Shown: positions 1 to 9,699, counted from the first letter of the stretch. The stretch: 64,000 nt of DNA from JAJACP01 sp964350245 (GCA_964350245.1 CAYGJC010000003.1:98987-162986), one strand, 5' to 3'. Numbers and translations are program-made. Notes: generated from the letters alone by a model not told the origin.

Positions 1-855
1 CTCTTTTACTTTTGATGAGGTTAACTTGTCGAGTCCCACTTCGATCGCCTTTAGATCCCGCCGCAACCACCCAGTATAAAGGTAGAGCTCTCCCCATTCT
101 AGCCACAAATCGACGTGCGTCGGTACGGAGAGAATGGCCTCCCTGAAGGTTGTATCAGCCTCTACAAAGTGAGATTGCAGATGTGTGAGCAGGTAGCGGC
201 GCTTCATGGCTGAGGCGTACGCAATCCAGGCGCGGGCATGGGCCGCTGTGACTTCCCCATCTGGATCATAGGTATCGGCAATAACGCCTTGAAGAAGAGA
301 GAGCGCCTGTTCCAAGAAAGAGGGATCACCTAAATGCGTTCCGTAGATTGTGTAGGCCACCGCATAATCAATCCGAAAAAGAGGCGATGCACACCCTCTT
401 GAAGCTGCCTCTTGGAACTTTTCCAATGCCTGCTTAAGGTCGCAGATTTCAGCTGAATGGACTCCGAGCAAAAGCCACGCTTCAGCCCAATCCCAGTAAA
501 GCTCACTCTTTGCATCAGATGCCTTAGCAGCGGTAGTAAAATGTTTAAGAGCTTTTTCGACAAAGCTCACATCGTGGGCCAATCGGCTCAAGTGAACGAG
601 TGTTTTACCCCAAAGATGACGCCAAGCAAAGGTCGAGTTAAAATGTGAGGGGTCCAGTTCTTGCGCTCTAATGAGTTTATCCAAGGCAACCAGCAGCGCG
701 CGTCCCTTTTGTTGCTGCCTGCCGTATTTGTATAGGATCGAGGCAGCTTGGCAGAGACGCTTCGCATCTTCATGAGAAGGCTCATTACCAGAGAGAAGCT
801 CTTCTGCAGCACTTTCCAGTTCGTCTTCCGAATAGATGGGGGGATATTCCTTCAT
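1..855 (-). CDS. TPR-like helical repeat protein, C-terminal part beyond window
   Basis: The frame opens with ATG at 855-853 and stays open for 285 codons to the window edge, so the gene is cut at its 3' end. The product is an all-helical, soluble-looking protein rich in A, L, W and Y with spaced segments such as ALEKFQEAASRG, LEQALSLLQGVI and LWLEWGELYLYTGW, which resemble degenerate tetratricopeptide repeats. No signal peptide or membrane segment is visible. The start lies two bases after the stop of the 1072-residue gene upstream, with no clear Shine-Dalgarno, so translation is probably coupled to that gene. TPR proteins commonly act as scaffolds or secretion chaperones; the specific role here is unknown. 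An FKBP- or Sel1-type repeat is a less likely alternative. Confidence 0.72.
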   Translation of the reverse strand, partial: MKEYPPIYSEDELESAAEELLSGNEPSHEDAKRLCQAASILYKYGRQQQKGRALLVALDKLIRAQELDPSHFNSTFAWRHLWGKTLVHLSRLAHDVSFVEKALKHFTTAAKASDAKSELYWDWAEAWLLLGVHSAEICDLKQALEKFQEAASRGCASPLFRIDYAVAYTIYGTHLGDPSFLEQALSLLQGVIADTYDPDGEVTAAHARAWIAYASAMKRRYLLTHLQSHFVEADTTFREAILSVPTHVDLWLEWGELYLYTGWLRRDLKAIEVGLDKLTSSKVKE

Positions 856-857
856 AA

Positions 858-3800
858 TCAGAGAGTGTACCCCGAGATATCCTTTTTCTCAAGAGATCCT
901 CTGCTTTGCTCGATCGCCTCTTTATCACGTTTAATTTCTACCTTAAACGCTTCCCAAGTCATCAGATGTGAGGCTCTCAAACGCGCGTGCATGTAAGTAT
1001 CTGGCGTACTCTTAATAAGCTGTGTGATCAGTTTGCTCATTTTTTCCCTACTGGCTTCTGTTTTTGTTCCAGAGTCCCACTCATCTATTGCTTTTTGAAT
1101 AGAGTCAAGAAGAAGAGAGCTTGTATACACAGCAATGGCATACTGATATTGAGCCAGCCTTTCTGCTCCTATTTCCAAATTCGCTTTATAAGCCTCCAAC
1201 TCGGCTTGCAAACGCTCTGGGTTGTCCTTTTGCAGAACTTTGACTGCTTGTTCGTGTAGATAATGCTGAGCTCGCACATCTTGAAGCACGCGTTGTTTTT
1301 GAGCCAGGGTTCTCAAAAGCTCTGTTTTTCTTTCCCCGTTAGCCAGCAGAGCGATTGTCTGTTTAAGCGTATCACATTCATACTCGATCGTGGTCATGAC
1401 GAAGCTGAAAAACAATTGAGTGTTTTCCCGGCTCACTTGTTTACGTCGATAATGAAAGGTCAAATAGGCTTGCGTCTGTTTAAATGCTTCTAATACGGAT
1501 AGCAGCTCAACTTTTTTAGCTGCAAGCGCTTCAACTGGAAAACCGCCCAAACGGTTCCATTCTCGATTCGCAATGATAGAGCTGAGATCACCCTCCTCTC
1601 TTCTTTCTCCACCTCCTCTCATAGCATGGTCTAGTGCTTCAATGCGTTTTTCAGTGGCCTCTTGCTCTTGTTCAAAATGAACTAGAAGCGCTCTTTTTTT
1701 CTCCACTAAGACCTCAACTGGAAATTGCCGGAGAGTGTCCTGATCTGCTTCTCGATTAAGTACCCTTGTAAGAGCTTGCTCCAGATCACCTGTTGCATCC
1801 CGATCTGTTTCCCCTTCCATGGCCCCATCTAAAAGGGTGATCATGACGATAAAGTCGTTTTTCTGAGCCTTGATCTTATCCTCTGCCTGGACCTGAATTT
1901 GGCGCTCAATTTCCTTTCTTGTTTGCTCAGCCTTTTCAACAGTCTCGCTTACTAGTACGGTCCATCTCATGTTGTCTTCTTCTTTTTCGATGGCATGCTC
2001 TAAACGTTGACGCTGTTTAACAACAAAGTCCCTTTTCTCTGAATCTGTGGGCTCCTGTCTATTGGGAACAGAACGACGAGGAGGAAACACGGCCCTGCGC
2101 AACCCCGCCACCCGCTCTTCTTGTTCAGGCGTTCTTGCAGGAAGACTTAACAACCGTATCAACTCATTTCTGCACACAGGAAGAGCCATTGCATTTCCTT
2201 CATGCACGAGCGCGCGTATCATTTGTTTGGCTTCCTCTTTAGTGCGGGGATTCAGCACTACCTCATTGCCCTCAGCAATGGTGCGAGACCACGTTCGCGT
2301 CACACCGGATAGATCATATCTCTGTTGAGTCGCCTGCAAGTACTGCAAACCGGGACGATTGCCAGGCAGACGCGATAGGGTGGGATGCTTGCTCAACACC
2401 CGATGCATTTTATACCCCTGCTTCTGCTTATCTAGCTTGCGCAAGTGGAAGCCAAGGTAGTACCATCCTCCTTTGATTAGGAAGGAAAGAATTGCCCCTC
2501 CCCAAACCACCCATGGATTGGACCAAAAAATCGCCTCAATGACCAGAAAGCCCGCAAGGATTCCCCACTCCAGCACGTGCTGTCCAAAAATGTTTGTAAA
2601 ATACCTTTGACGATCGACCTTCATCAACTGGTTGTGTATGTCTCGCTCTTCAATCGTAGCCGCTTTAAATGGAGGTTGAAAGCGGCTGGTGGTGAGATCC
2701 GCCCAAAGCTTTGCCCGCTTAGATGCGTACCCTTTTAAGTGCATTTTCTTACGCAATCGTACCATCACCAAAGCTTCAAAAATATCGACATTGTCTTCGT
2801 TTAGCTCAGGGAATCTTGCCTGCGCCTCCGCTAGATGCTTCCTTAACTCAATCGAGTGCTCGTAAACTTCTAATAATGAATCGCCTAAAACCTCTTCATT
2901 AGCGACCAACCAGACACAGATTTCTTCGCCAAGGTGTTTCCTGACCTCTCCAATTTGACAATTGATTCGATCCGGATGCTGGTTAAGCCAGGCCCCAAGC
3001 CTTTCGATTAACTTATCCGAAAGCAGGCTCTTGTCAAACTGATCTATTTCAAGCCGGAAAGCGGCGATGCGATTCTGTGGTAGGGCCTTAACCTCAACTC
3101 GAGCTCTCCCTGTTAAGATCTGGGCACGCTGGGTTAAAAGGGCTACCAAACGCTCACCCTCAGATGGGTGGCGTGCAGCCAACCACTCTTTTAAATCCTC
3201 GATGATGAGTTGATCGGCATTTCTTTCTTTCGAAAAAGGAGTCCCTTCAATCAAAAGAGCATCGAGTGGATCTGTCTCCTTCCCTAGCTGAGCGTAAAGC
3301 GTAATCAGCTCTTTGTATAGGTGCGCTAAATGTTTAAAGTGGATTGCAAGAGCTTCTCTTTTAGCCTCCTCTGTTTGACCTTGAAAGGCCCCAGATCTTA
3401 ATCCCTCACCTCCTTGCAGGAGAGCTAACTCTCTTGCAGTAGCAAGAAGCTTCTCGTACTCTTCAAACTCACCTACATATAAGTGCTTCTTCGCTTTGCT
3501 TACAAGCGCGCGCACCTGATTCCATTTTTCGGTCTGATCAGGAACTTGTGCAAGCGCCGAGCTCACTTGGGTTTGAAGAATAGGGGTAACCTCCAAATCT
3601 AATCCGTGTACAAGCTTGGCGATGCGTGCAGCCGACTTTGGATGCTTTGCTTCCAACTCCTTTTGCATCACCCGATCCGAACGTAACTGAGGATCCACAG
3701 CTGGAAGGTCCCACTCACCGTGGGGCTGATGCACCAAAAGAGTGTTTTGAGAGAGCTGACCTCTTAGTAGCAAAGTGGCATCATAAAATTTTCGCTCCGC

Positions 3801-4076
3801 GTCTGCCTTTTCTTGGAACTTGCTGCTAGTTATACCGAGAAGTAAAGAGAGTGGAAAACAGACTCCAAAAGGAACCCAAACAGGAAGATAGAGCATCGCT
3901 CCAGAAGCTAAAACAAGCAAAAGCGCCGTTACCACCTGCATTACCTTTGCTGTCGTTTCCAACCTTTGGATCTTAGCCGGCAGAACAACACTAGACTCAT
4001 TCAACGTTTGCTCAACGTTTTGAATCGATTGATGCTGGTGCAACCAACGACGGTTATTATGATAGATAGCAGCCAT
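858..4076 (-). CDS. Large coiled-coil protein with two paired hydrophobic segments
   Basis: I do not recognise this 1072-residue protein. It has two paired hydrophobic stretches, at about residues 45-84 (two lobes split by a short YLPVWVPF turn) and 503-543. Each is shaped like the bilobed hydrophobic hairpin typical of chlamydial inclusion membrane (Inc) proteins. The rest is highly charged and helical with long Lys/Glu/Gln-rich predicted coiled coil, especially residues 680-1000. There is no cleavable signal peptide. It lies 71 bases downstream of rimO on the same strand in an AT-rich gap and directly upstream of the TPR-like gene. A membrane-anchored scaffold or a type III-secreted Inc-like effector is an inference; a chlamydial envelope structural protein is another possibility. 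Confidence 0.75.
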   Translation of the reverse strand: MAAIYHNNRRWLHQHQSIQNVEQTLNESSVVLPAKIQRLETTAKVMQVVTALLLVLASGAMLYLPVWVPFGVCFPLSLLLGITSSKFQEKADAERKFYDATLLLRGQLSQNTLLVHQPHGEWDLPAVDPQLRSDRVMQKELEAKHPKSAARIAKLVHGLDLEVTPILQTQVSSALAQVPDQTEKWNQVRALVSKAKKHLYVGEFEEYEKLLATARELALLQGGEGLRSGAFQGQTEEAKREALAIHFKHLAHLYKELITLYAQLGKETDPLDALLIEGTPFSKERNADQLIIEDLKEWLAARHPSEGERLVALLTQRAQILTGRARVEVKALPQNRIAAFRLEIDQFDKSLLSDKLIERLGAWLNQHPDRINCQIGEVRKHLGEEICVWLVANEEVLGDSLLEVYEHSIELRKHLAEAQARFPELNEDNVDIFEALVMVRLRKKMHLKGYASKRAKLWADLTTSRFQPPFKAATIEERDIHNQLMKVDRQRYFTNIFGQHVLEWGILAGFLVIEAIFWSNPWVVWGGAILSFLIKGGWYYLGFHLRKLDKQKQGYKMHRVLSKHPTLSRLPGNRPGLQYLQATQQRYDLSGVTRTWSRTIAEGNEVVLNPRTKEEAKQMIRALVHEGNAMALPVCRNELIRLLSLPARTPEQEERVAGLRRAVFPPRRSVPNRQEPTDSEKRDFVVKQRQRLEHAIEKEEDNMRWTVLVSETVEKAEQTRKEIERQIQVQAEDKIKAQKNDFIVMITLLDGAMEGETDRDATGDLEQALTRVLNREADQDTLRQFPVEVLVEKKRALLVHFEQEQEATEKRIEALDHAMRGGGERREEGDLSSIIANREWNRLGGFPVEALAAKKVELLSVLEAFKQTQAYLTFHYRRKQVSRENTQLFFSFVMTTIEYECDTLKQTIALLANGERKTELLRTLAQKQRVLQDVRAQHYLHEQAVKVLQKDNPERLQAELEAYKANLEIGAERLAQYQYAIAVYTSSLLLDSIQKAIDEWDSGTKTEASREKMSKLITQLIKSTPDTYMHARLRASHLMTWEAFKVEIKRDKEAIEQSRGSLEKKDISGYTL

Positions 4077-4147
4077 AGTAGCACCAATTATAGCATAAAA
4101 TCATTATTAGATCCTTGATATAAAATAATTTAAATATCAAATTCAAA

Positions 4148-5503
4148 TTATGATTTTACTAATGCAAGCTTCGAGCGCAGGGGTTTTAGCACTTTGCCCA
4201 CTAGATCATACCCTGCCGCATCGGTCACTTCTACGAGATAACGCTCCCCAAAGGCTTGAACGTGCTGCCAGTCATTGAGAATCACTTGCCCATCAATTTC
4301 GGGAGCTTGCCCAAAATAGCGCCCTACCAGCAGATATTCCGACTCAGGATGGTAGCCCTCGACAACCACCTCAATCTGCTGACCGATCATCTTCGCATTT
4401 AAGCCTTCTGTCACCTCGTGTTGCGCGGCAGCTAAACGATTCAAACGCGCCTCTTTTACCTCCTGAGGCACCTGATCTTCCATGCGGCCAGCCGGCGTTC
4501 CTTCTTCTTGAGAGTAGGTAAAAATGCCCACATGATTCAACGGGTATTGCTGCACAAAGGCAAGAAGCTCTTCAAACTGCTCTTCAGTCTCACCCGGAAA
4601 ACCCACAATCAGGCTGGTGCGAATATGCATCTGGGGGATGCGGGCACGTAAACGGGTAATGGTCTCTTTAATTTGAGCTCCGTTGGTATGACGACGCATC
4701 CGCTTTAAAATGTCATCGTTGATGTGCTGTATGGGCATGTCGATGTAGGGCAAAATGCGCTTATCTCTGTGCATCAGCTCAATGAGAGCATCGTCTATCT
4801 CATCCGGATATAGGTACAAAAGACGAATCCAGTACGTGCCCTTTTCTTTGAGAAGCTCTTTCAAAAGATCCGTTAGGCGCTCTTCTCCCTGATCTTTTCC
4901 ATAATCCCCTAGATCCTGAGCAATGAGAATAACCTCTTCAACCCCTTGAGAAAGTAGGGCTCGAAATTCCTTCACAATCTGATCTTTGGACTTACTACGC
5001 AGCGGCCCTTTGATTTTGGGAATGATGCAGTAGGCGCATTTTTTGCGACACCCTTCCGCAATCTTTAAATAAGCATAGTGCTCGGGTGTGGAGAGTTGGC
5101 GAGGGACCTCTCCAGCCTCTAAATAGCTGCGCGCTGAGCCGACCACTTCACCCTTCAAATCAGAGCGCACGGCACGTAAAATGCCCTCTACATCTCCAGA
5201 TCCCAACAGGTAATGAACTCCGGGAAAGGTCTCTTCGATCTCCTTCCTGTGCTTAGTGACCATACAGCCGGTCACAATCAGCTTGGCACTTTCTTTTTTG
5301 ACAGAGAGAAGCTCAGCGATCGCCTCTTTCGATTCCGCTCGAGAAGACTCAAGAAAAGCGCACGTGTTGATCACTAGGTAATCAGCCTCTTCAAGCTCTT
5401 CTGTGATCTCATAACCAGCTCTTAGTAGGATGCCGAGCATCACTTCGCTATCCACAAGGTTACGGGGACAGCCTAGGCTTGTAAAATTGATTTTATTGCT
5501 CAT
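4148..5503 (-). CDS. rimO: Ribosomal protein S12 methylthiotransferase RimO
   Basis: A 451-residue radical-SAM methylthiotransferase that, in characterised homologues, adds a methylthio group to an aspartate of ribosomal protein S12. The N-terminal UPF0004 domain carries cluster cysteines C12 (SLGCPRNLVDSE), C48 and C80. The radical SAM motif CRKKCAYC gives C152, C156 and C159. A C-terminal TRAM-like domain follows from about residue 370. The start is placed at the ATG at 5503, which gives MSNKINFTSLGCPRNL; a GTG at 5521 would add six residues and is less typical. MiaB, the tRNA paralogue, is the alternative, but the C(P/A)-R-N-L-V-D-S-E start motif is characteristic of RimO. The gene is divergent from rpmG, so the ribosomal theme is shared across the intergenic promoter region. 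Confidence 0.93.
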   Translation of the reverse strand: MSNKINFTSLGCPRNLVDSEVMLGILLRAGYEITEELEEADYLVINTCAFLESSRAESKEAIAELLSVKKESAKLIVTGCMVTKHRKEIEETFPGVHYLLGSGDVEGILRAVRSDLKGEVVGSARSYLEAGEVPRQLSTPEHYAYLKIAEGCRKKCAYCIIPKIKGPLRSKSKDQIVKEFRALLSQGVEEVILIAQDLGDYGKDQGEERLTDLLKELLKEKGTYWIRLLYLYPDEIDDALIELMHRDKRILPYIDMPIQHINDDILKRMRRHTNGAQIKETITRLRARIPQMHIRTSLIVGFPGETEEQFEELLAFVQQYPLNHVGIFTYSQEEGTPAGRMEDQVPQEVKEARLNRLAAAQHEVTEGLNAKMIGQQIEVVVEGYHPESEYLLVGRYFGQAPEIDGQVILNDWQHVQAFGERYLVEVTDAAGYDLVGKVLKPLRSKLALVKS

Positions 5504-5531
5504 GGGCCCAACAGTGTACACGGACCACGCT

Positions 5532-5560
5532 TTTTGATCAAAATACTTGAATAATATGCT
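5532..5560 (+). promoter_or_regulatory. Candidate promoter for rpmG-lolC/E-lolD
   Basis: TTTTGA at 5532-5537 and TATGCT at 5555-5560 are separated by exactly 17 bases, which fits a housekeeping sigma-factor promoter. Transcription would start near 5567, giving a leader of about 40 bases before rpmG, with GAGGAG at 5594-5599 as ribosome binding site. The hexamers are only moderately close to consensus, so this is a candidate. Confidence 0.42.
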
Positions 5561-5605
5561 GTCATCGGCTACCTTTTTGGGTCATATTTAATAGAGGAGT
5601 GAACC

Positions 5606-5764
5606 ATGGCTAGTAAGCAACGTGAAATCATTAAATTGAAAAGCACCGAGAGTAAAGAGGTCTACTGGACAACTAAAAACAAAAAGAAAACAACTGGCCG
5701 TTTAGAGCTAAAAAAATATGATCCAGTTCTAAGACGGCATGTTATCTTCAAAGAGGCGAAATAA
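5606..5764 (+). CDS. rpmG: 50S ribosomal protein L33
   Basis: A 52-codon gene starting ATG at 5606 and ending TAA at 5762-5764, preceded by a good GAGGAG ribosome binding site. The product begins MASKQREIIKLKSTESK and contains YWTTKNKKKTTGRLELKKYD and a C-terminal RRHVIFKEAK, which is the classic small basic L33 of the large ribosomal subunit. It lacks the paired CxxC zinc motifs, so it is the zinc-free form. The lolC/E gene starts four bases after its stop. The order rpmG, lolC/E-type gene, lolD matches the order I recall in Chlamydia trachomatis, which supports a conserved operon. Confidence 0.95.
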   Translation: MASKQREIIKLKSTESKEVYWTTKNKKKTTGRLELKKYDPVLRRHVIFKEAK

Positions 5765-5767
5765 TCG

Positions 5768-7801
5768 GTGCGTTTTGAACTAACTGTCGCGTTAAAATAT
5801 CTATTGCCCAGATGGCGACAGCTTTCGGTTTCGATTATTTCTCTCATTTCTGTTCTTGTAATCTCGCTGGTTGTCTGGTTGGTCGTTCTATTTTTGTCTG
5901 TCACAGATGGAATAGAGAAAAAATGGGTCGAACAGCTTGTTGCCCTCAATGCCCCCGTGCGCATGGCCCCCACAGAAGCCTACTATAATTCCTATTATTA
6001 TCAAGTAGACAACCTAAGTCTTGAGTCTAACTATAGTCCTAAAACAATTGGGGAAAAACTAGCGGCTCTCAAATCCGATCCCTATGATGCCGAAATAGAT
6101 GTTGAGCTTCCTTATGATTTTCCCACTCCCGATCGAAGGGAGAACCGTTTGCTAAAAGATCCTGTAAAAGAGGGATGGGAAGCGATCACGTCTCTTAATG
6201 AAAAGGGTCTCCGTGCTCAGGAATATGAAGTCTCGTATGGAAACCTGCATCTGACCCTTCTCCGTGGCACCGACAATCAACAAACAACAATCAATCAAAT
6301 CACCTATATCGCCTCTCACGACTCAGAGAACACGCGTCTGCGACAAATGCTTCTCCCACCGGAAAGCGACGACTACAACAACCTTTTGACCTCTCTATCG
6401 CAAGGTGATGGAACGACCTCTTATCTCCAAAACTTTTTTGACCATGTTGCCGTTAAGCAACTTCAGACAACGGATGGGGGTTTTGTGCTTCCTCCTTCTT
6501 TTTTTCCGGAAAGTGGAACCCTCGAGGGAATAGGCATTGTTAAGCGTAACGAAATCGGCCGTGTTGTGATTCCCCAATCGACGCAAGAACTTTCTGCTTT
6601 AGAGACCAAGCTAGAGGCCTTTGGTTTTGAAACAACACCGGTTAAGGTGATTTTTGATCAGACACAGGTCCATTTTGTAAGTGATAAAAACACAGCAACA
6701 GGTGTCCAACTGGTTCTCAGTGAGAAAATCCCTTTTCATGCTGAGCTTGTGGATGAAACGCTCGTGCATGCAGCAGCCCTCTCTTCTTTGAAATTTCATC
6801 TCGAAGGTTCTGTTCAAAACATCCCTCTTGCGGGGACAAGTTATTTTGATCACCTAGAAATTGCGACCGCAGAGGCTCGCCAGCCCCAGAGTTCTGCTTC
6901 ACCTCCTTGGATCCATTCAGATGAAAAAGGATGCTCTACAATCCCCTGTGACCAACCTTTCGGTGATGGAGTTCTCGTTGCTAAACATTTTAAAAACACT
7001 GGGGTACGCATCGGAGACCGCGGCTATCTCGCTTACTACACACCCACAGCAAGTTCCACACAAGAGCAAAGACTCCCCATTTATGTTGCTGGATTTTACG
7101 ACCCCGGCATGATGCCTGTTGGAAACAAATTGATCTTTGCCGACCCTCAGGTTGTCTCTGTCTTGCGCGGCAATCTTACGGTTTCCGACAGTATGTTAGG
7201 TAATGGCTTTAACATTTGGCTAAATGATATCACACGCGCCGAATCAGTGAAAAATGCCTTAGTTCGTTCTCTTGAATCACGTGGAATCGACAAATACTGG
7301 AATGTTCAGTCCTACCAAGACTACGACTTTGCCCGTCCCATCCTACAGCAGCTCCAAAGTGATAAACACCTCTTTACTCTCATCGCTTTGATCATCTTGA
7401 TTGTTGCCTGTTCAAACATCATTTCGATGCTCATTCTTCTTGTGAACGACAAAAAAAGGGAAATTGGAATTTTGCAGGCCATGGGAGCCTCACCGAGGCG
7501 CATTGCAACCATCTTTGGACTGTGCGGCTTTGTCATGGGCATTTTAAGCTGCATTATCGGAACGCTTGCTGCGGTCTTTACCTTAAGTCACCTTCAATCT
7601 CTTGTGAATTTTCTAAGCTTTATGCAGGGTCATGAAGCGTTTCAGACGGCCTTTTATGGCAGTTCTCTTCCCAACGAATTAAGCTTCACCTCCCTACTGT
7701 TTGTCATTGTAGCGACCATGGTGATCTCTCTCATTGCGGGGATTGTTCCGGCAATTAAGGCGGCGCGCGTTCGCCCCACTGAAATTTTAAGAGCGGAGTA
7801 A
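5768..7801 (+). CDS. LolC/LolE-family lipoprotein-releasing permease
   Basis: The permease of the Lol exporter, which extracts lipoproteins from the inner membrane and passes them to the periplasmic carrier. It starts with GTG at 5768 (RFELTVALKYLLPRWRQ), has one N-terminal membrane helix at about 22-44, a very large periplasmic region, then three C-terminal helices at about 535-559, 583-608 and 641-660. The MacB/FtsX-type segment NDKKREIGILQAMGASPRRI and the terminal PAIKAARVRPTEILRAE are family hallmarks. At 677 residues it is far longer than E. coli LolC or LolE (about 400), and the extra length lies in the periplasmic domain. Only one permease gene is present, so a homodimer with LolD is likely. 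Its stop overlaps the lolD start by one base. Confidence 0.88.
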   Translation: MRFELTVALKYLLPRWRQLSVSIISLISVLVISLVVWLVVLFLSVTDGIEKKWVEQLVALNAPVRMAPTEAYYNSYYYQVDNLSLESNYSPKTIGEKLAALKSDPYDAEIDVELPYDFPTPDRRENRLLKDPVKEGWEAITSLNEKGLRAQEYEVSYGNLHLTLLRGTDNQQTTINQITYIASHDSENTRLRQMLLPPESDDYNNLLTSLSQGDGTTSYLQNFFDHVAVKQLQTTDGGFVLPPSFFPESGTLEGIGIVKRNEIGRVVIPQSTQELSALETKLEAFGFETTPVKVIFDQTQVHFVSDKNTATGVQLVLSEKIPFHAELVDETLVHAAALSSLKFHLEGSVQNIPLAGTSYFDHLEIATAEARQPQSSASPPWIHSDEKGCSTIPCDQPFGDGVLVAKHFKNTGVRIGDRGYLAYYTPTASSTQEQRLPIYVAGFYDPGMMPVGNKLIFADPQVVSVLRGNLTVSDSMLGNGFNIWLNDITRAESVKNALVRSLESRGIDKYWNVQSYQDYDFARPILQQLQSDKHLFTLIALIILIVACSNIISMLILLVNDKKREIGILQAMGASPRRIATIFGLCGFVMGILSCIIGTLAAVFTLSHLQSLVNFLSFMQGHEAFQTAFYGSSLPNELSFTSLLFVIVATMVISLIAGIVPAIKAARVRPTEILRAE

Positions 7802-8481
7802 TGTTGAAGCCGATTTTATCTGCAAAAAAGATCCGTAAGACCTTCACACACCCGGTTTCGGTCGAGGTACTAAAAGGCGTATCATTAGAGGTTTTTCCAG
7901 GCCAGAGCATTGCGATTATGGGGGCCTCGGGCGAAGGAAAGAGTACCCTTTTACAGATTTTGGGCACCCTTGAAGAGCCTTCGGCAGGAGAGCTGGTCAT
8001 AGCGGATAAGTCCATCACGCATCACCCACCCCCTGTTTTACGTAATCAGCACATTGGCTTTGTATTTCAAGGCTATAATCTTCTTGAAGACTACTCGGTG
8101 CTACAAAATGTGCTCATGCCTGCGTTGATCGCGGGCAAGCCCACCCACAAACATAGCCACGCCTACACACACGCCTTCTCTCTTCTAGACAGAGTCGGTC
8201 TCTCCCACCGGATCCACTTTACAACTAAGCTACTTTCAGGTGGTGAAAAACAACGGGTTGCCCTAGCGCGCGCACTTTGTAATGATCCCGAACTGCTACT
8301 GGCCGATGAGCCCTCCGGCAATCTCGATCATGAAACTTCTTCCCGCATTCATGAGCTCCTTTTCCATTCAGTGAGGGAGCTGAACAAATCACTGATTGTG
8401 GTCACACACGACCAAAGCTTGGCTGAGCTATGCGACCAAAAACTCATTCTCTGTGACGGAAAGCTACAGAGAGAAAAGTAA
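7801..8481 (+). CDS. lolD: Lipoprotein-releasing system ATPase LolD
   Basis: The 226-residue ATPase subunit that powers the Lol lipoprotein exporter. Visible motifs in order are Walker A GASGEGKS (41-48), the Q-loop FVFQGYN (about 88-93), signature LSGGEKQ (145-151), Walker B LLLADE (165-170) and the switch VVTHD. Length is normal for LolD. The ATG uses the last base of the upstream TAA (TAATG), implying translational coupling with the permease gene. It could be another MacB/FtsE-class ATPase by sequence alone; the adjacent LolC/E-type permease decides the call. Confidence 0.92.
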   Translation: MLKPILSAKKIRKTFTHPVSVEVLKGVSLEVFPGQSIAIMGASGEGKSTLLQILGTLEEPSAGELVIADKSITHHPPPVLRNQHIGFVFQGYNLLEDYSVLQNVLMPALIAGKPTHKHSHAYTHAFSLLDRVGLSHRIHFTTKLLSGGEKQRVALARALCNDPELLLADEPSGNLDHETSSRIHELLFHSVRELNKSLIVVTHDQSLAELCDQKLILCDGKLQREK

Positions 8482-8493
8482 GGATAAGTCACT

Positions 8494-9699
8494 ATGGATA
8501 AAACCTTTCTTCACTTCCTTGAAGATGAACTCAATCAGCTCAAAGAGACAGGACTTTACAAAGAAGAACGGGTCATCTCCTCCCCGCAAAAAAGCGACAT
8601 CGAGCTGAGCAATGGAGCGCACGTCTTAAATTTTTGTTCTAACAACTATCTTGGTTTGGGCAACCATCCTGATGTGATTCGTGCTGCACAAAGTAGCTAC
8701 GAAAAATTCGGATATGGACTTGCCTCTGTTCGGTTTATTTGCGGCACACAAACGGTCCATGTTGAGTTAGAAAAACGGATTACAGACTTTTTAAAAACAG
8801 AAGAGACAATTCTTTATAGCTCGTGTTTTGATGCAAACGGGGGCCTGTTTGAAACTCTTCTTGGCCCAGAAGATGCTGTCATCAGTGATTCGCTTAATCA
8901 CGCCAGTATTATCGACGGCATTCGGTTATGTAAAGCCAAACGCTTTCGCTTCAAAAACAATGACATGCACGATCTCGAAGAACAACTTAAAGCAGCAAAA
9001 GAGTGCCGTTTTCGCCTCATTGCAACAGACGGTGTTTTTTCAATGGACGGGATCATTGCCAATTTAAAAGCGATCTGCGATCTGGCAGATAAATATGACG
9101 CCCTTGTGATGATTGACGATTGTCATGCTAGTGGCTTTTTGGGAGAAAACGGGAGAGGCACACATGAATACTGCGCTGTTCTAGGACGCGTGGATATCAT
9201 TACCGGCACCCTTGGAAAAGCTCTTGGAGGCGCCTCCGGCGGCTTTACCTCGGGCAGAAAAGAGATCATTCAGTGGCTCAGACAACGTTCACGTCCTTAC
9301 CTCTTTTCTAATACGCTTTGCCCAAGTATTGCGACAGCCAGCATCGAAGTATTTAATCTGCTAGAAAGAGAGGGTGATGCTTTAAGACAAAAACTCAAGC
9401 GCAATGCAGAGTATTTCAGACGGAAGATGAGTGCACTAGGTTTTGAGCTTGCGGGTCAAGATCATCCTATTATCCCCGTGATGCTGGGAGATGCAAAACG
9501 GACTCAGATTTTTGCGCAAAAGATGCTCCAGGAGAGAATCTATGTTGTCGGTTTTTTCTATCCGGTTGTTCCGCAACAAGCGGCGCGTATCCGCACGCAA
9601 ATGTCAGCCGCCCACAGCCTCGAGGATATAGATCGAGCCGTCGCCGCCTTTGAGAAGGTAGGAAAAGAATTAAACGTGATTAGTAAGGCAAGCACATGA
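8494..9699 (+). CDS. kbl: 2-amino-3-ketobutyrate CoA ligase
   Basis: A 401-residue PLP enzyme of the alpha-oxoamine synthase family. It cleaves 2-amino-3-ketobutyrate with CoA to glycine and acetyl-CoA, the second step of threonine degradation. Typical features are NFCSNNYLGLGNHP (47-60), YGLASVRFICGTQ (74-86), DDCHASGF (208-215) for PLP nitrogen and ring contacts, and the PLP lysine in ITGTLGKALGGASGG at K242. Family relatives (BioF, HemA, SPT) look similar, but the next gene is threonine dehydrogenase, overlapping by four bases, which fixes the assignment. It begins 12 bases after lolD, so it may be read from the same transcript. Confidence 0.94.
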   Translation: MDKTFLHFLEDELNQLKETGLYKEERVISSPQKSDIELSNGAHVLNFCSNNYLGLGNHPDVIRAAQSSYEKFGYGLASVRFICGTQTVHVELEKRITDFLKTEETILYSSCFDANGGLFETLLGPEDAVISDSLNHASIIDGIRLCKAKRFRFKNNDMHDLEEQLKAAKECRFRLIATDGVFSMDGIIANLKAICDLADKYDALVMIDDCHASGFLGENGRGTHEYCAVLGRVDIITGTLGKALGGASGGFTSGRKEIIQWLRQRSRPYLFSNTLCPSIATASIEVFNLLEREGDALRQKLKRNAEYFRRKMSALGFELAGQDHPIIPVMLGDAKRTQIFAQKMLQERIYVVGFFYPVVPQQAARIRTQMSAAHSLEDIDRAVAAFEKVGKELNVISKAST

